Below, piece after piece: positions 27,008 to 36,010 of a DNA stretch of 64,000 bases. Under the pieces are notes generated by a model, which saw only the letters and a list, made by a program, of their open reading frames with translations, was not told where the DNA came from and searched no databases. The DNA lies in contig NZ_JALGRP010000001.1 of NCBI RefSeq assembly GCF_022815605.1, positions 465,643 to 529,642 of the forward strand, written 5' to 3'. A program made the position numbers and the translations under genes. Position 1 is the first letter of the stretch. Every line of letters begins with the position of its first letter. Source of the stretch: Microbacterium sp. VKM Ac-2923. Its GTDB lineage: Bacteria; Actinomycetota; Actinomycetes; Actinomycetales; Microbacteriaceae.

Positions 27008-28129
27008 GTGACCATGGAGATCGACCTCGGCCGCGCCAAGCGCGCCCGCCGCGCCTACACCTTCGACGACATCGCCGTCGTGCCGTCGCGGCGCACGCGC
27101 AATCCCGAAGACGTTTCGACCGCGTGGACGATCGACGCGTTCTCGTTCGAGATCCCCGTCCTCGGCGCCCCGATGGACTCCGTGGTCAGCCCGCGCACCG
27201 CGATCGAGCTCGGCCGCCTCGGTGGCCTCGGAGTGCTCGACCTCGAGGGTCTGTGGACGCGCTACGACGACCCCGAGCCGCTGCTCGCCGAGATCGCGAC
27301 CCTGCCGGATGCCGACGCGACCCGTCGCATGCAGCAGCTCTACTCCGAGCCGATCAAGCCCGAGCTCGTCCGTGATCGCCTCGCCGAGGTGCGCGACGCG
27401 GGTGTCCCCGTCGCGGGAGCCCTGACCCCGCAGCGCACGCAGGATCTCTACGAGACCGTCGTCGCCGCCGGCGTCGACCTCTTCGTCATCCGGGGCACCA
27501 CCGTGTCGGCGGAGCACGTGTCGAAGGTCGCCGAGCCGCTGAACCTCAAGAAGTTCATCTACGACCTCGACGTGCCCGTCATCGTCGGAGGAGCCGCTAC
27601 CTACACCGCCGCCCTGCACCTCATGCGCACGGGAGCCGCCGGAGTGCTCGTCGGCTTCGGTGGGGGAGCGGCGTCGACCACGCGCGCCACCCTGGGCCTC
27701 CACGCCCCGATGGCGACGGCCGTCGCCGACGTCGCGGGCGCCCGGCGCGACTACCTCGACGAGTCGGGCGGCCGTTACGTGCACGTCATCGCCGACGGCG
27801 GCGTGGGCACGTCGGGCGACATCGTCAAGGCGCTCGCCATGGGGGCGGATGCCGTCATGCTCGGCGTCGCGCTCGCTCGCGCCACCGACGCTCCCGGTCG
27901 CGGCTTCCACTGGGGCCCCGAGGCGCACCACGCCAAGCTGCCGCGCGGCCGCCGTGTCGCCGTGGACCGGGTCGGACCCCTCGAGCAGATCCTCTACGGC
28001 CCGGCGCCCGTCGCCGACGGCACCGCCAACCTCATCGGGGCGCTGAAGAAGTCGATGGCCACCACCGGCTACTCCGACCTCAAGGAGTTCCAGCGCGTCG
28101 AGGTCGTCGTCGCTCCCTACGGTCACTGA
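27008..28129 (+). CDS. guaB3: GuaB3-family IMP dehydrogenase-related protein lacking the catalytic cysteine
   Basis: The 373-residue protein matches GuaB3, an IMPDH-like TIM barrel without CBS domains: GRAKRARRAYTFDDIAVVPS at the start, SRRTRNPEDVSTAW, GAPMDSVVSP and the end SMATTGYSDLKEFQRVEV. In IMPDH the loop is GSICTT. Here it reads GGGAASTT, with serine at about position 223 in place of the nucleophile. Actinobacterial GuaB3 proteins generally lack this cysteine, so a different or regulatory role is likely. GTG 27008 is favoured over ATG 27014 because TAGGCT (26996-27001) ends six bases before it. Confidence 0.92.
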   Translation: MTMEIDLGRAKRARRAYTFDDIAVVPSRRTRNPEDVSTAWTIDAFSFEIPVLGAPMDSVVSPRTAIELGRLGGLGVLDLEGLWTRYDDPEPLLAEIATLPDADATRRMQQLYSEPIKPELVRDRLAEVRDAGVPVAGALTPQRTQDLYETVVAAGVDLFVIRGTTVSAEHVSKVAEPLNLKKFIYDLDVPVIVGGAATYTAALHLMRTGAAGVLVGFGGGAASTTRATLGLHAPMATAVADVAGARRDYLDESGGRYVHVIADGGVGTSGDIVKALAMGADAVMLGVALARATDAPGRGFHWGPEAHHAKLPRGRRVAVDRVGPLEQILYGPAPVADGTANLIGALKKSMATTGYSDLKEFQRVEVVVAPYGH

Positions 28130-28140
28130 ACCGTCCCCGC

Positions 28141-29010
28141 ATGACGTCGACCCCCGCGACCCAACCGGCCCCGCCGCAGATCTTCCCGCCCACGCTGCGG
28201 GAGGTCATGCTGCGACCCCGGTGGATCGCGTTGTTGGCGTTCTCGCTGATCGTGGCGGGTGTACTCGCGTGGCTGGGCCAGTGGCAGTTGGGGCGAGCGG
28301 TCGACACGTCACCGCCCCAGCCGGGCCTGACCGAGATCATCCAGCCGCTCGCCGACGTCGTGCAGCCGGGCGACTACCTCCCGGAGCCTCTCGTGGGGCA
28401 ACGGGTCGAGGTGCGCGGCACCTGGGTGGCACCCGACTTCATCGTCGTCTCGTCGCGCTACAACGACGAGGTCGAGGGGTATTGGGTCACCGGACAGCTG
28501 CGGGTGTCCGACGCCGCTGAGCCCACCTCGATCGCCGTCGCCACCGGCTGGACGCAGAGCCTCGAGCAGGCGAACGTCGCGGCCGCCCAGCTGCGGGCCG
28601 ACGCAGAATCCGACCCCACGGCCGTGGTCGAGGTCACCGGACGCCTCATCTCCGACGAGGGGCCGTCCGTCCCGCCGGCGGGAGCCGACCCGCAGACCCT
28701 CATGCGCATGTCGCCCGCGATGCTGCTGGGCCGGTGGCATGACATCACCGACGTGAGCGTCTACCGGCAGTACATCGCGTCGCAGACGGCCATCGGCCCG
28801 GTCGACGTCATCGCGTCCCCGGCCCCCGACGAGCGCTCGCGGGTCAACTGGTTGAACATCTTCTACGCGGCCGAATGGGCCGTCTTCGCGGGCTTCGCGC
28901 TGTATCTCTGGTACCGCCTCGCTCGCGACGCGTGGGAGAAAGAAGTCGAAGACCTCGAAGACGAGCAGGCCGAAGCGCTCGCGGCGGGGGCCGCGGCCTC
29001 CCGCGACTAG
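28141..29010 (+). CDS. SURF1-family cytochrome oxidase biogenesis protein
   Basis: SURF1 proteins help insert heme a into the aa3-type oxidase. The 289-residue protein has the expected two membrane helices (about 30-48 and 240-262) around an extracytoplasmic domain with the family phrases LGQWQLGRA after helix 1 and RVEVRGTWVAPDFIVVSSRY. It begins 11 bases after guaB3, so it is probably in the same transcript. Its TAG stop is also the start of the TAGACT element of the next gene. Confidence 0.9.
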   Translation: MTSTPATQPAPPQIFPPTLREVMLRPRWIALLAFSLIVAGVLAWLGQWQLGRAVDTSPPQPGLTEIIQPLADVVQPGDYLPEPLVGQRVEVRGTWVAPDFIVVSSRYNDEVEGYWVTGQLRVSDAAEPTSIAVATGWTQSLEQANVAAAQLRADAESDPTAVVEVTGRLISDEGPSVPPAGADPQTLMRMSPAMLLGRWHDITDVSVYRQYIASQTAIGPVDVIASPAPDERSRVNWLNIFYAAEWAVFAGFALYLWYRLARDAWEKEVEDLEDEQAEALAAGAAASRD

Positions 29011-29020
29011 ACTGGCATCC

Positions 29021-29542
29021 ATGCCTCGCGCCCCCAAGCTCGCCTCGTTCCCGGCGATCCGCGGAGCCCTGAAGTTCTACCAGATCTGCTCCATCATCAC
29101 CGGTGTCGGCCTTCTGCTGCTGGTCGCCGAGATGATCCTGAAGTACACGCCCATTCACGTGGAGCTGTTCCTCGGCGGATCGGGCGGCTTCCTGTGGTTC
29201 GCCGATGCCGTGCCCGGCCCCGACTGCCAGTGGTTCTCGCTCTTCGTCCCCGGCGGCAGCGGCTGCGAGATCCTGTCGACCGGCGACGGTGTGAACGTCT
29301 CGCTCGCGATCCTCGTCGCGCACGGCTGGTTCTACGTGGTGTACCTCTTCTCGTGCTTCCGCGTCTGGAGCCTGATGCGGTGGCCGTTCCGCCGCTTCGT
29401 CTTCCTCGCCCTCGGCGGCGTCGTGCCGTTCCTCTCCTTCATCCTCGAGGTGCGCACCGCCCGCAGCGTGCGCGCCTACCTCGCCGAGCGCGAAGCCGCC
29501 CAGGCCAGCGCTCCCGTTCCCGCCCCGGAAGGCAACCGGTGA
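29021..29542 (+). CDS. DUF3817 integral membrane protein
   Basis: This 173-residue protein has the DUF3817 pattern: [19 protein letters not shown] in helix 1, a long extracytoplasmic loop with two cysteines (PDCQWF and GSGCEI) and [18 protein letters not shown] with a conserved His in helix 2. The function is unknown. The position next to guaA is common in Microbacteriaceae. TAGACT (29008-29013) lies seven bases before the ATG. The stop overlaps the guaA start (GTGA). Confidence 0.88.
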   Translation: MPRAPKLASFPAIRGALKFYQICSIITGVGLLLLVAEMILKYTPIHVELFLGGSGGFLWFADAVPGPDCQWFSLFVPGGSGCEILSTGDGVNVSLAILVAHGWFYVVYLFSCFRVWSLMRWPFRRFVFLALGGVVPFLSFILEVRTARSVRAYLAEREAAQASAPVPAPEGNR

Positions 29543-31119
29543 CCGAACAGACCGAAACGTCCCAGCGCCCCGTCCTCGTCGTCGACTTCGGCGCCCAGTA
29601 CGCACAGCTCATCGCCCGCCGCGTCCGCGAGGCCGGGGTCTATAGCGAGATCGTGCCGCACACGGCCTCGGCCGACGAGATCGCGGCGAAGAATCCCGTC
29701 GGCATCATCCTGTCGGGCGGCCCGTCGTCGGTGTACGAAGCCGGCGCCCCCAGCCTCGACGCCGGTGTCTTCGACCTCGACGTCCCCACCCTCGGCATCT
29801 GCTACGGCTTCCAGGTCATGGCGAAGGCGCTCGGCGGCGACGTCGCCAACACGGGGCTCCGCGAATACGGAGCGACGGATGCCACGGTGGTCACCGAAGG
29901 CACCCTGCTGCAGGGCCAGCCGGCCGAGCAGAACGTGTGGATGAGCCACGGCGATCAGGTCTCCCGCGCCCCCGACGGCTTCGAGGTGCTCGCCCGCACC
30001 GCGCACACGCCCGTCGCGGCGTTCGCGAACGACAGCCGTCGCATGTACGGCGTGCAGTGGCATCCCGAGGTCAAGCACTCCGACCACGGCCAGCAGGTGA
30101 TCGAGAACTTCCTCCACAAGGCGGCGGGGCTCCCCGCCGACTGGAACAGCGGCAACGTCATCGCCGAGCAGGTCGACCGCATCCGCCAGCAGGTGGGCAC
30201 CAGCCGCGTCATCTCCGCCCTGTCCGGTGGCGTCGACTCCGCCGTGTCGACGGCGCTCGTGCACGAGGCCGTCGGCGATCAGCTCATCGCCGTCTTCGTC
30301 GACCACGGTCTGCTCCGTCAGGGTGAGCGCGAGCAGGTCGAGAACGACTACGTCGCCTCCACCGGTGTGAAGCTCATCACCGTCGACGCGCGTGAGACGT
30401 TCCTTGCCGCCCTCGCCGGCGTCAGCGACCCCGAGCAGAAGCGCAAGATCATCGGCCGCGAGTTCATCCGCGCATTCGAGAAGGTGCAGGCCGACCTCGT
30501 CGCCGAAGCCAAGGCCGAGGGAGAGCAGGTGCGCTTCCTCGTGCAGGGCACGCTGTACCCCGACGTCGTGGAGTCCGGCGGCGGCGCCGGCACCGCCAAC
30601 ATCAAGAGCCACCACAACGTGGGCGGCCTGCCCGAAGACCTTCAGTTCGAGCTGGTCGAGCCGCTGCGCACCCTCTTCAAAGACGAGGTGCGCGCGATCG
30701 GGCGCGAGCTCGGCCTGCCCGAAGCGATCGTGGGCCGCCAGCCCTTTCCGGGGCCCGGTCTTGGCATCCGCATCGTGGGCGAGGTCACCGCTGACCGTCT
30801 CGAGATCCTGCGTGAGGCCGACGCCATCGCCCGCGCCGAGCTGACCAAGGCCGGCCTCGACGGCGAGATCTGGCAATGCCCCGTCGTGCTGCTCGCCGAC
30901 GTGCGCTCCGTCGGTGTACAGGGCGACGGCCGCACCTACGGCCACCCGATCGTGCTGCGCCCCGTCTCGAGCGAAGACGCGATGACCGCCGACTGGACGC
31001 GTCTGCCGTACGACGTGCTGTCGAAGATCTCCAACCGCATCACCAACGAGGTGCGCGACGTCAACCGCGTGGTGCTCGACGTGACGTCGAAGCCGCCGGG
31101 GACGATCGAATGGGAGTGA
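29539..31119 (+). CDS. guaA: GMP synthase (glutamine-hydrolysing)
   Basis: GuaA aminates XMP to GMP using glutamine and ATP. The 526 residues comprise a class I glutamine amidotransferase with nucleophile Cys88 in GICYGFQ and the VQWHPE histidine/glutamate, the ATP pyrophosphatase with the PP-loop SGGVDSA, and the C-terminal dimerisation domain ending [12 protein letters not shown]. Length is typical. GTG 29539 overlaps the DUF3817 stop, so the two are translated together. Together with guaB and guaB3 this completes IMP-to-GMP conversion in the window. Confidence 0.97.
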   Translation: MTEQTETSQRPVLVVDFGAQYAQLIARRVREAGVYSEIVPHTASADEIAAKNPVGIILSGGPSSVYEAGAPSLDAGVFDLDVPTLGICYGFQVMAKALGGDVANTGLREYGATDATVVTEGTLLQGQPAEQNVWMSHGDQVSRAPDGFEVLARTAHTPVAAFANDSRRMYGVQWHPEVKHSDHGQQVIENFLHKAAGLPADWNSGNVIAEQVDRIRQQVGTSRVISALSGGVDSAVSTALVHEAVGDQLIAVFVDHGLLRQGEREQVENDYVASTGVKLITVDARETFLAALAGVSDPEQKRKIIGREFIRAFEKVQADLVAEAKAEGEQVRFLVQGTLYPDVVESGGGAGTANIKSHHNVGGLPEDLQFELVEPLRTLFKDEVRAIGRELGLPEAIVGRQPFPGPGLGIRIVGEVTADRLEILREADAIARAELTKAGLDGEIWQCPVVLLADVRSVGVQGDGRTYGHPIVLRPVSSEDAMTADWTRLPYDVLSKISNRITNEVRDVNRVVLDVTSKPPGTIEWE

Positions 31120-31181
31120 GCCTCGGCTGACTCCTGACCCCGCAACGGCGCCGTCGTCCGGTTCCGGGGTGTCATCTTCGA

Positions 31182-31326
31182 GTCGAGAGCGGGGCCCCTT
31201 CCCCGATCGACCCGAAGACGACACCCCTCCACCGGACGGCGGCGCCGTTGCTCTGTCGTCGGCCGGTGGAGGTATGGCGCGCCTGCGGCGCGCGGGTCGA
31301 GAGCGGGGCCCCTTCCCCGATCGACC
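31182..31326. repeat. 31-bp perfect direct repeat in the guaA-glycosyltransferase spacer
   Basis: The same 31 bases (beginning gtcgagagcggggcccc and ending cgatcgacc) occur at 31182-31212 and 31296-31326. The 419-bp spacer 31120-31538 holds this repeat, inverted gccggtgga/tccaccgg motifs between the copies, and the palindrome at 31399-31467. I see no convincing gene in it. Confidence 0.85.
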
Positions 31327-31398
31327 TGGAGACGGTGCCCCTTCGCCGTCCGGCGTCGGCGGCGCTCGCTGCCCTGCTGACAGGGGGTGCCAATGTCC

Positions 31399-31467
31399 GG
31401 TTCGGGGCGGGATCGGCTCATCGGGGCGGGTGCGAGGCGCCCCGAATGGCGGAAGGTGCCCCGAACC
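31399..31467. repeat. Dispersed G+C-rich palindromic element, copy A
   Basis: Arms GGTTCGGGGC (31399-31408) and GCCCCGAACC (31458-31467) enclose an imperfectly self-complementary core. The same arms recur in intergenic copies at 40887-40955, 53851-53916, 60673-60731 and in the 60800-61290 region. Confidence 0.75.
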
Positions 31468-31538
31468 AGCGCACGCGTCACAGCCTCGCCGCGGAGAACG
31501 GAGCGGGTGACCCTCCGCGGATGCGGGAGGATGGGGGC

Positions 31539-32906
31539 GTGAGCGACGCCGAGTTCCCCGACGCCTGGTACCTGATCCTGTCGAGCAGACTCGTCCCCGA
31601 CCTCGACGGCGGATACACGATCTCGACCCTCGCTCGCGCGCGGCAGATGGCGGATGCCGGTGCGCAACCGCTCCTGCTGACGGTGGACCCGGGTGCGGCC
31701 GAGGCCCACGCGGCCCACCGGGCGACCTTCGTCGAGCGCGGGGCCGTGGCGGCATCCGGGGTCTTCCGCAACCTCTTCGACGAAGTCGTCGGTCCCGCGG
31801 GGGGAGCGGCGGACTGGGTGCGGGAGGCGGCGCACGACGGCACCGCCGACGCGGCGCTCGAGTACCGCAGCGTCGCCGGTGAAGCGATCGATCTGCCGGT
31901 CGTGATCGACCCCGACTGGCTCCTCACGACAGCGCCGATCGTCGTCCGGGATGCCGCGGGCGACCCCGTCGGCGTGATCAATGGATTCGGTGCGCTGTAT
32001 CGCGCGTGGCTGACCCACGTCGCCGCGGGGCTCCGGCAGGAGATCGACCGGCCCATCGTCGTCATCTGCGAGTCGCGGCAGCTCGGTGAGCTCATCGTCG
32101 GCTGGGGCGATGACCGGGTGCGGATCGTTCACACCGTGCACACGATCCACCTCGAGCCGCCCTACCGCGACGACGCCGACCTGAACCCGCTGTGGCGGCG
32201 GTGGTTCGCGATCTCGCCGCGTTTCGACGCCGTGCTGTGGCCGACGGCGTACCAGCGCGACGATGTGCGGGACCGTTTCGGGGCGGTGGCGAACGACCTC
32301 GTCGCACCGCACGCGGTCGCGGGTCCCGCGACGGTGGTGCCCTCAACCGAGCGCGATACCGGCCGAGTCGTCGTCCTGGGGCGGCTCGCTCCGGGAAAGC
32401 GTCTGGACCATGCCGTGCGCGCCTTCGCGCGCGCCGCGGCCGACATGCCCGGCGCGCACCTCGAGCTGTGGGGCGAGGGAGGGCAGCGCGGCGCGCTCGA
32501 GGCACTCGTCGCCGAACTGGATCTCGCCGAGTCCGTCGCGCTCCCGGGTCTCACCCTCGACCCCGGGGCCGTGCTCGACCGGGCCGCGGTCTACCTGACG
32601 ACCTCAGCGTTCGAGGGCCAGGGCCTCGCCCTCGCCGAGGCTCTCGCGCACGGGACCCCGGTGGTGGCCTACGACATCCGCTACGGCCCGCGCGACATGC
32701 TGGCCGGTGGTGGTGGCATCCTGGTCCCGGATGGCGACGAAGAGGCACTCGTCGACGCGCTGCGGGATGTGCTGGCGGATGCCGCGCTGCGCGAGCGCCT
32801 GTCGACCGAAGCCGTGGATGCCGCGACGACGCTGAGCCCTGCCCGTGCCATGCGGACATTGGCGGCCGCGTGCGGTGAGGCCCTGTCGCGCGAGCGTCGC
32901 CGCTGA
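31539..32906 (+). CDS. Glycosyltransferase, GT4-type, related to poly(glycerol-phosphate) glucosyltransferases
   Basis: The 455-residue protein starts SSRLVPDLDGGYTISTLARA, has the GT-B donor-site pattern GRLAPGKRLDHAVRAFA and the E-x7-E type EGQGLALAEALAHGTPVVAY, followed by DIRYGPRDML. The YDIxYGP phrase is characteristic of glucosyltransferases acting on teichoic-acid-type polymers. It therefore probably decorates a cell-wall glycopolymer, using a nucleotide sugar in the cytoplasm. GTG 31539 lies eight bases after GGAGG, so I reject the long upstream extension through the repeat region. Confidence 0.8.
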   Translation: MSDAEFPDAWYLILSSRLVPDLDGGYTISTLARARQMADAGAQPLLLTVDPGAAEAHAAHRATFVERGAVAASGVFRNLFDEVVGPAGGAADWVREAAHDGTADAALEYRSVAGEAIDLPVVIDPDWLLTTAPIVVRDAAGDPVGVINGFGALYRAWLTHVAAGLRQEIDRPIVVICESRQLGELIVGWGDDRVRIVHTVHTIHLEPPYRDDADLNPLWRRWFAISPRFDAVLWPTAYQRDDVRDRFGAVANDLVAPHAVAGPATVVPSTERDTGRVVVLGRLAPGKRLDHAVRAFARAAADMPGAHLELWGEGGQRGALEALVAELDLAESVALPGLTLDPGAVLDRAAVYLTTSAFEGQGLALAEALAHGTPVVAYDIRYGPRDMLAGGGGILVPDGDEEALVDALRDVLADAALRERLSTEAVDAATTLSPARAMRTLAAACGEALSRERRR

Positions 32907-33010
32907 AGAGGGCGGGGCGGGGCCGAGTCCGCGAGAAGCTCGGTGGTCCGGGGTGGGGCCGAGCCCGCAACGCACCGATGGAGGGCCGGGCGCATGGCCG
33001 GCGGTGCGGA

Positions 33011-33345
33011 TCAGCCGCGCGCGACCGCACGTACCGCCTCGGCGGCGGCCGCAGGCGAACCGTGGAACGAGGGGCCGTGTCCGGGCAGCACCCAGTCGGC
33101 ATCCAGATCGGCGATCCGAGAGAGCGAGGCGAGCGCCTCGATCGGGTCGTCGGTGAAAGGGGCGGGGCCGGGACCCGTGCGGCCGGTGAGGACGTGTCGC
33201 GTCGTCAGGGCGTCGCCGACGAACACCGCGCGCACGGCGGGGGAATGCACGGCGATGCTGCCCGGTGAGTGTCCGGGCATGCCGACGATGCGGGGGCTCC
33301 CCGCTACGGCATCACCCACCTGGTGGGCTCCCTCACGCCGGCTCA
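33011..33345 (-). pseudogene. C-terminal remnant of a metallo-beta-lactamase-fold hydrolase
   Basis: About 105 residues (GMPGHSPGSIAVHSP, GDALTTRH, then DWVLPGHGPSF) match the C-terminal half of MBL-fold hydrolases, including the third metal-ligand region and the final PGHG. The N-terminal half with HxHxDH is absent, and the frame runs upstream into the 3' end of the polymerase gene at 33343. There is no start codon with a ribosome site. It is best read as a truncated relic. Confidence 0.7.
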
Positions 33346-34572
33346 GGAGCCGGAGCGGCCGGCCCAGGGGTCGTAGTCGGCGATCAGCTCCTGTTGCGCC
33401 GGGCGCTCGGCATCCGGCACGTGCTGCAGATTCACGCGGACGCGGTACCAGAGCGAACTCGACCCGCGCATCCCGTCGACGAGGACGTCGGCGGGATGGA
33501 GGGCGGCGGTGGCCTCCGGATGCCGCGCCTTCCACGTCTCGAGCGCCTCGAGGGCTTCGGGCTTGGTCTTGGTGCGGGCGACCTCGATGAGGGGCATGGT
33601 CGACGCGCGGCGACCGGAGCCGTCGGAACCGCGCGGAGGCTTCTCCGCCGGGCCGAGCTCGTTCGCGAGGGCGAGGAGGCCGTCGAGGGAACCCGCGCTG
33701 TCGTCGATGCCGGCGTGCGGATCACCGATCGCGCGGAAGCGCTCGGGCACCGTGAGCACGGTGAACTCCTCGGGGCGGCGACCCTGCACCTCGTCCCACG
33801 TCAGCGGGGTCGAGACGCGGGCGTCGGGGAGTGGACGGATCGAATAGGCCGACGCGACCGTGCGGTCCTTGGCGTTCTGGTTGAAGTCGACGAAGACGCT
33901 CTCCCCGCGCTCCTCCTTCCACCACCGGGCGGTGGCCAGTCCGGGTGCGCGGTTCTCGACCTCGCGGGCCAGGGTCTCAGCGGCCAGGCGCACGTCAGCG
34001 TAGTCCCAATCCGGGCGGATACGCACGAGGATGTGCAGACCGCGCGAGCCCGACGTCTTCGGCCAGCCGACGAGGCCGTGATCCTCGAGCACCTCGCGCG
34101 CGATGAACGCGACGTCGACGATCTGCGCCCAGTCGACGCCCGGCATCGGGTCGAGGTCGACCCGCAGCTCGTCGGGGTGGTCGAGATCCTCGGCACGGAC
34201 GGGATGCGGGTTCAGGTCGAGGCAGCCGAGATTGACGACCCACGCCAGCCCCGCGGCATCCCGGATCACGGTCTCTTCGGCGGACGTGCCGGAGGCGTAG
34301 CGCAGCGTCGCGGTGTCGATGAAGGCAGGGTGGTTCTCAGGCACGCGCTTCTGGAAGAAGGGCTCCTGGCCGAGGCCTTTCGAGAAGCGTTTGAGCACCA
34401 TCGGTCGGCCGCCGGCGCCGCGTAGCGCACCCTCGGCCACGGACAGGTAGTAGCGCACGAGGTCGAGCTTCGTCAGGCCGGGCTCGGCGAACACGACGCG
34501 GTCGGGGCTCGTGACGCGCACCTCGTGGCCGTCGACGTCGATGATCTCGGCGGGAGTCTTGGCGGGGCTCAT
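33343..34572 (-). CDS. LigD-type polymerase domain protein (archaeo-eukaryotic primase superfamily)
   Basis: The 409-residue protein is a stand-alone LigD_Pol: TSPDRVVFAEPGLTKLDLV near the start, catalytic DLD at residues 139-141 (ELRVDLDPMPG), TSGSRGLHILV and WWKEERGESVFVDFNQNA with the third acidic residue. Such enzymes fill gaps with ribonucleotides in bacterial end joining or excision repair. A 90-residue C-terminal extension (VARTKTKPEALEALETWKAR onward) is beyond the usual domain. ATG 34572 has TAACGT six bases upstream, so it is leaderless. A second, shorter paralog is at 56057. No Ku gene is in the window. Confidence 0.9.
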   Translation of the reverse strand: MSPAKTPAEIIDVDGHEVRVTSPDRVVFAEPGLTKLDLVRYYLSVAEGALRGAGGRPMVLKRFSKGLGQEPFFQKRVPENHPAFIDTATLRYASGTSAEETVIRDAAGLAWVVNLGCLDLNPHPVRAEDLDHPDELRVDLDPMPGVDWAQIVDVAFIAREVLEDHGLVGWPKTSGSRGLHILVRIRPDWDYADVRLAAETLAREVENRAPGLATARWWKEERGESVFVDFNQNAKDRTVASAYSIRPLPDARVSTPLTWDEVQGRRPEEFTVLTVPERFRAIGDPHAGIDDSAGSLDGLLALANELGPAEKPPRGSDGSGRRASTMPLIEVARTKTKPEALEALETWKARHPEATAALHPADVLVDGMRGSSSLWYRVRVNLQHVPDAERPAQQELIADYDPWAGRSGS

Positions 34573-34667
34573 GCCGCGACGTTAGCGCCGTGGCATCCGC
34601 AGTCCGTACCCCTTGCGGTGCGCAAGCGGTGCCCGCGAGGACACGATCGGCTGGTGCCGCGGTGAGC

Positions 34668-34902
34668 GTCCAGGACGCCCGGACGGTGTCGTGGGGTGTC
34701 CGGGTGTTGTGGACACTCGCGTGGGTGGGCCGGTGGTTGGTCCCGTTCGGTGTCCAGGACACCCGGACGGTGTCGTGAGGTGTCCGGGTGTTGTGGACGT
34801 TCGAGTGGGTGGGTCGGTGGCCGGGCCCGTTCGGTGTCCAGGACGCCCGGACGGTGTCGGGGGGTGTCCGGGTGTTGTGGACACTCGCGTGGGTGGGCCG
34901 GC
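34668..34902. repeat. 84-bp tandem repeat, nearly three copies, with internal inverted repeat
   Basis: The phrase gtccaggac starts copies at 34668, 34752 and 34836, exactly 84 bases apart. Each unit contains (A/G)C(A/G)CCCGGAC facing GTCCGGGTGT, so it can fold into a hairpin. The 426-bp spacer 34573-34998 between two minus-strand genes contains this array and the terminator at 34954. No gene is supported. Confidence 0.88.
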
Positions 34903-34953
34903 GACCGGTCGGCGCGACGGAGAGGGCCCGGCGCCGTGCAGCGCCCGGGAACG

Positions 34954-34985
34954 ACGAAGGGCCGCCCCATGGGACGGCCCTTCGT
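34954..34985 (-). terminator. Terminator of the BAX-inhibitor-1 family gene
   Basis: CGAAGGGCCGCCC (34955-34967) and GGACGGCCCTTCG (34972-34984) form a 13-bp stem with one mismatch, 14 bases after the stop of the minus-strand gene. Confidence 0.85.
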
Positions 34986-34998
34986 GCGGATCAGTGCG

Positions 34999-35868
34999 TC
35001 AGTTGTTGCCGCGCACGATCGCGATGAGGCGCAGGATCTCGACGTACAGCCACACGACGGTGACCATGATGCCGAAGGCGCCCACCCAGCCGTAGACGCG
35101 CGGCGCGCCGTTGCGGACACCGCGCTGGATCTGGTCGAAGTCCATCACGAGCGAGTAGGCCGCGAGGATGACGACGAACACGCCGATGAAGACGCCGAGC
35201 GGGATGCCGAAGATCTCGATGGAGCTGCGCAGGCCGAAGGCGCCGCCGGCCACCGGCACGTTGAACAGCATGAGGCCGACGTTGACCAGGCTGAACACGA
35301 GGTAGCCGACCATCGCGATCATGAAGATCTTGGTGGCGCGGGCCGAGGCGCGGATCTTGCCGCTCGCGAAGAGGGCCAGGGTCACACCGACGACCGAGAG
35401 GGTACCGAGCGTCGCCTGCAGGACGATGCCGGGGAACATCAGCTCGAAGAACGCGGAGATGCCACCGATGAACAGACCCTCGAACGCCGCGTAGGCGACG
35501 AAGACGGGCACGGACGGCTTCTTCTTGAAGATCGCGACCATGGCGAGGACGAATCCGCCCAGACCACCGATGATCATGGGCAGCGCGCTGGGCTGGCCGG
35601 TGGTGCCGACGCTGCTCGTCGTCCAGATCCAGCCGACGACGGCGGTCACGACGAGGATGCCGAACAGGGCGAGGGTCTTCATGACGGTGTCTTCGACCGT
35701 CATGCGTCCGGTGTCGACGGCGCTCGCGGACGGGGCTGCGTAGGCGCCTTCGATCGACGCGGCGGCGGCGGGGTCGACGGCCGGGGGCGGGCTGTAGCGC
35801 GTCTGGGCGCCACCGGCTCGAGGGTCCTGGAACGCCGGGTTGCTGAATGCCGGGTTGTTGAGGGCCAC
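34999..35868 (-). CDS. BAX inhibitor-1/YccA family membrane protein
   Basis: The 289-residue protein has an N-terminal polar tail with NPAFSNPAF repeats and a Pro-rich stretch, then seven hydrophobic helices (starting MTVEDTVMKTLALFGILVV) and the family end VWLYVEILRLIAIVRGNN. Actinobacterial members of this group usually carry just such a tail. They are thought to be pH-sensitive leak channels, but the role here is unknown. A 50-base leader with GTGTGAG precedes the ATG. Confidence 0.9.
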   Translation of the reverse strand: MALNNPAFSNPAFQDPRAGGAQTRYSPPPAVDPAAAASIEGAYAAPSASAVDTGRMTVEDTVMKTLALFGILVVTAVVGWIWTTSSVGTTGQPSALPMIIGGLGGFVLAMVAIFKKKPSVPVFVAYAAFEGLFIGGISAFFELMFPGIVLQATLGTLSVVGVTLALFASGKIRASARATKIFMIAMVGYLVFSLVNVGLMLFNVPVAGGAFGLRSSIEIFGIPLGVFIGVFVVILAAYSLVMDFDQIQRGVRNGAPRVYGWVGAFGIMVTVVWLYVEILRLIAIVRGNN

Positions 35869-36010
35869 GGGAACTCACACTCCAAAGATGGTGATCACAG
35901 CACCGTGCTGTCAGACAACACTAGCCGAGGCGCATCCGGGATTCCTTGTGCTGACTGGGATTCTGCTTTGAGCGATACTGCCGTTCACCTGACGCTCCTA
36001 CGCTGCCCGC

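Noticed and set aside
31169..31510. Open frame through the guaA/glycosyltransferase spacer
   Set aside because: It crosses the 31-bp repeats and palindrome, has no ribosome site, and the composition follows the repeats.
31248..31538. N-terminal extension of the glycosyltransferase
   Set aside because: GTG 31539 has a well-spaced GGAGG and begins right at the conserved start of the family.
34668..34902. CRISPR array or tRNA cluster
   Set aside because: The 84-bp units have no unique spacers and do not fold as tRNA. Plain tandem repeats.
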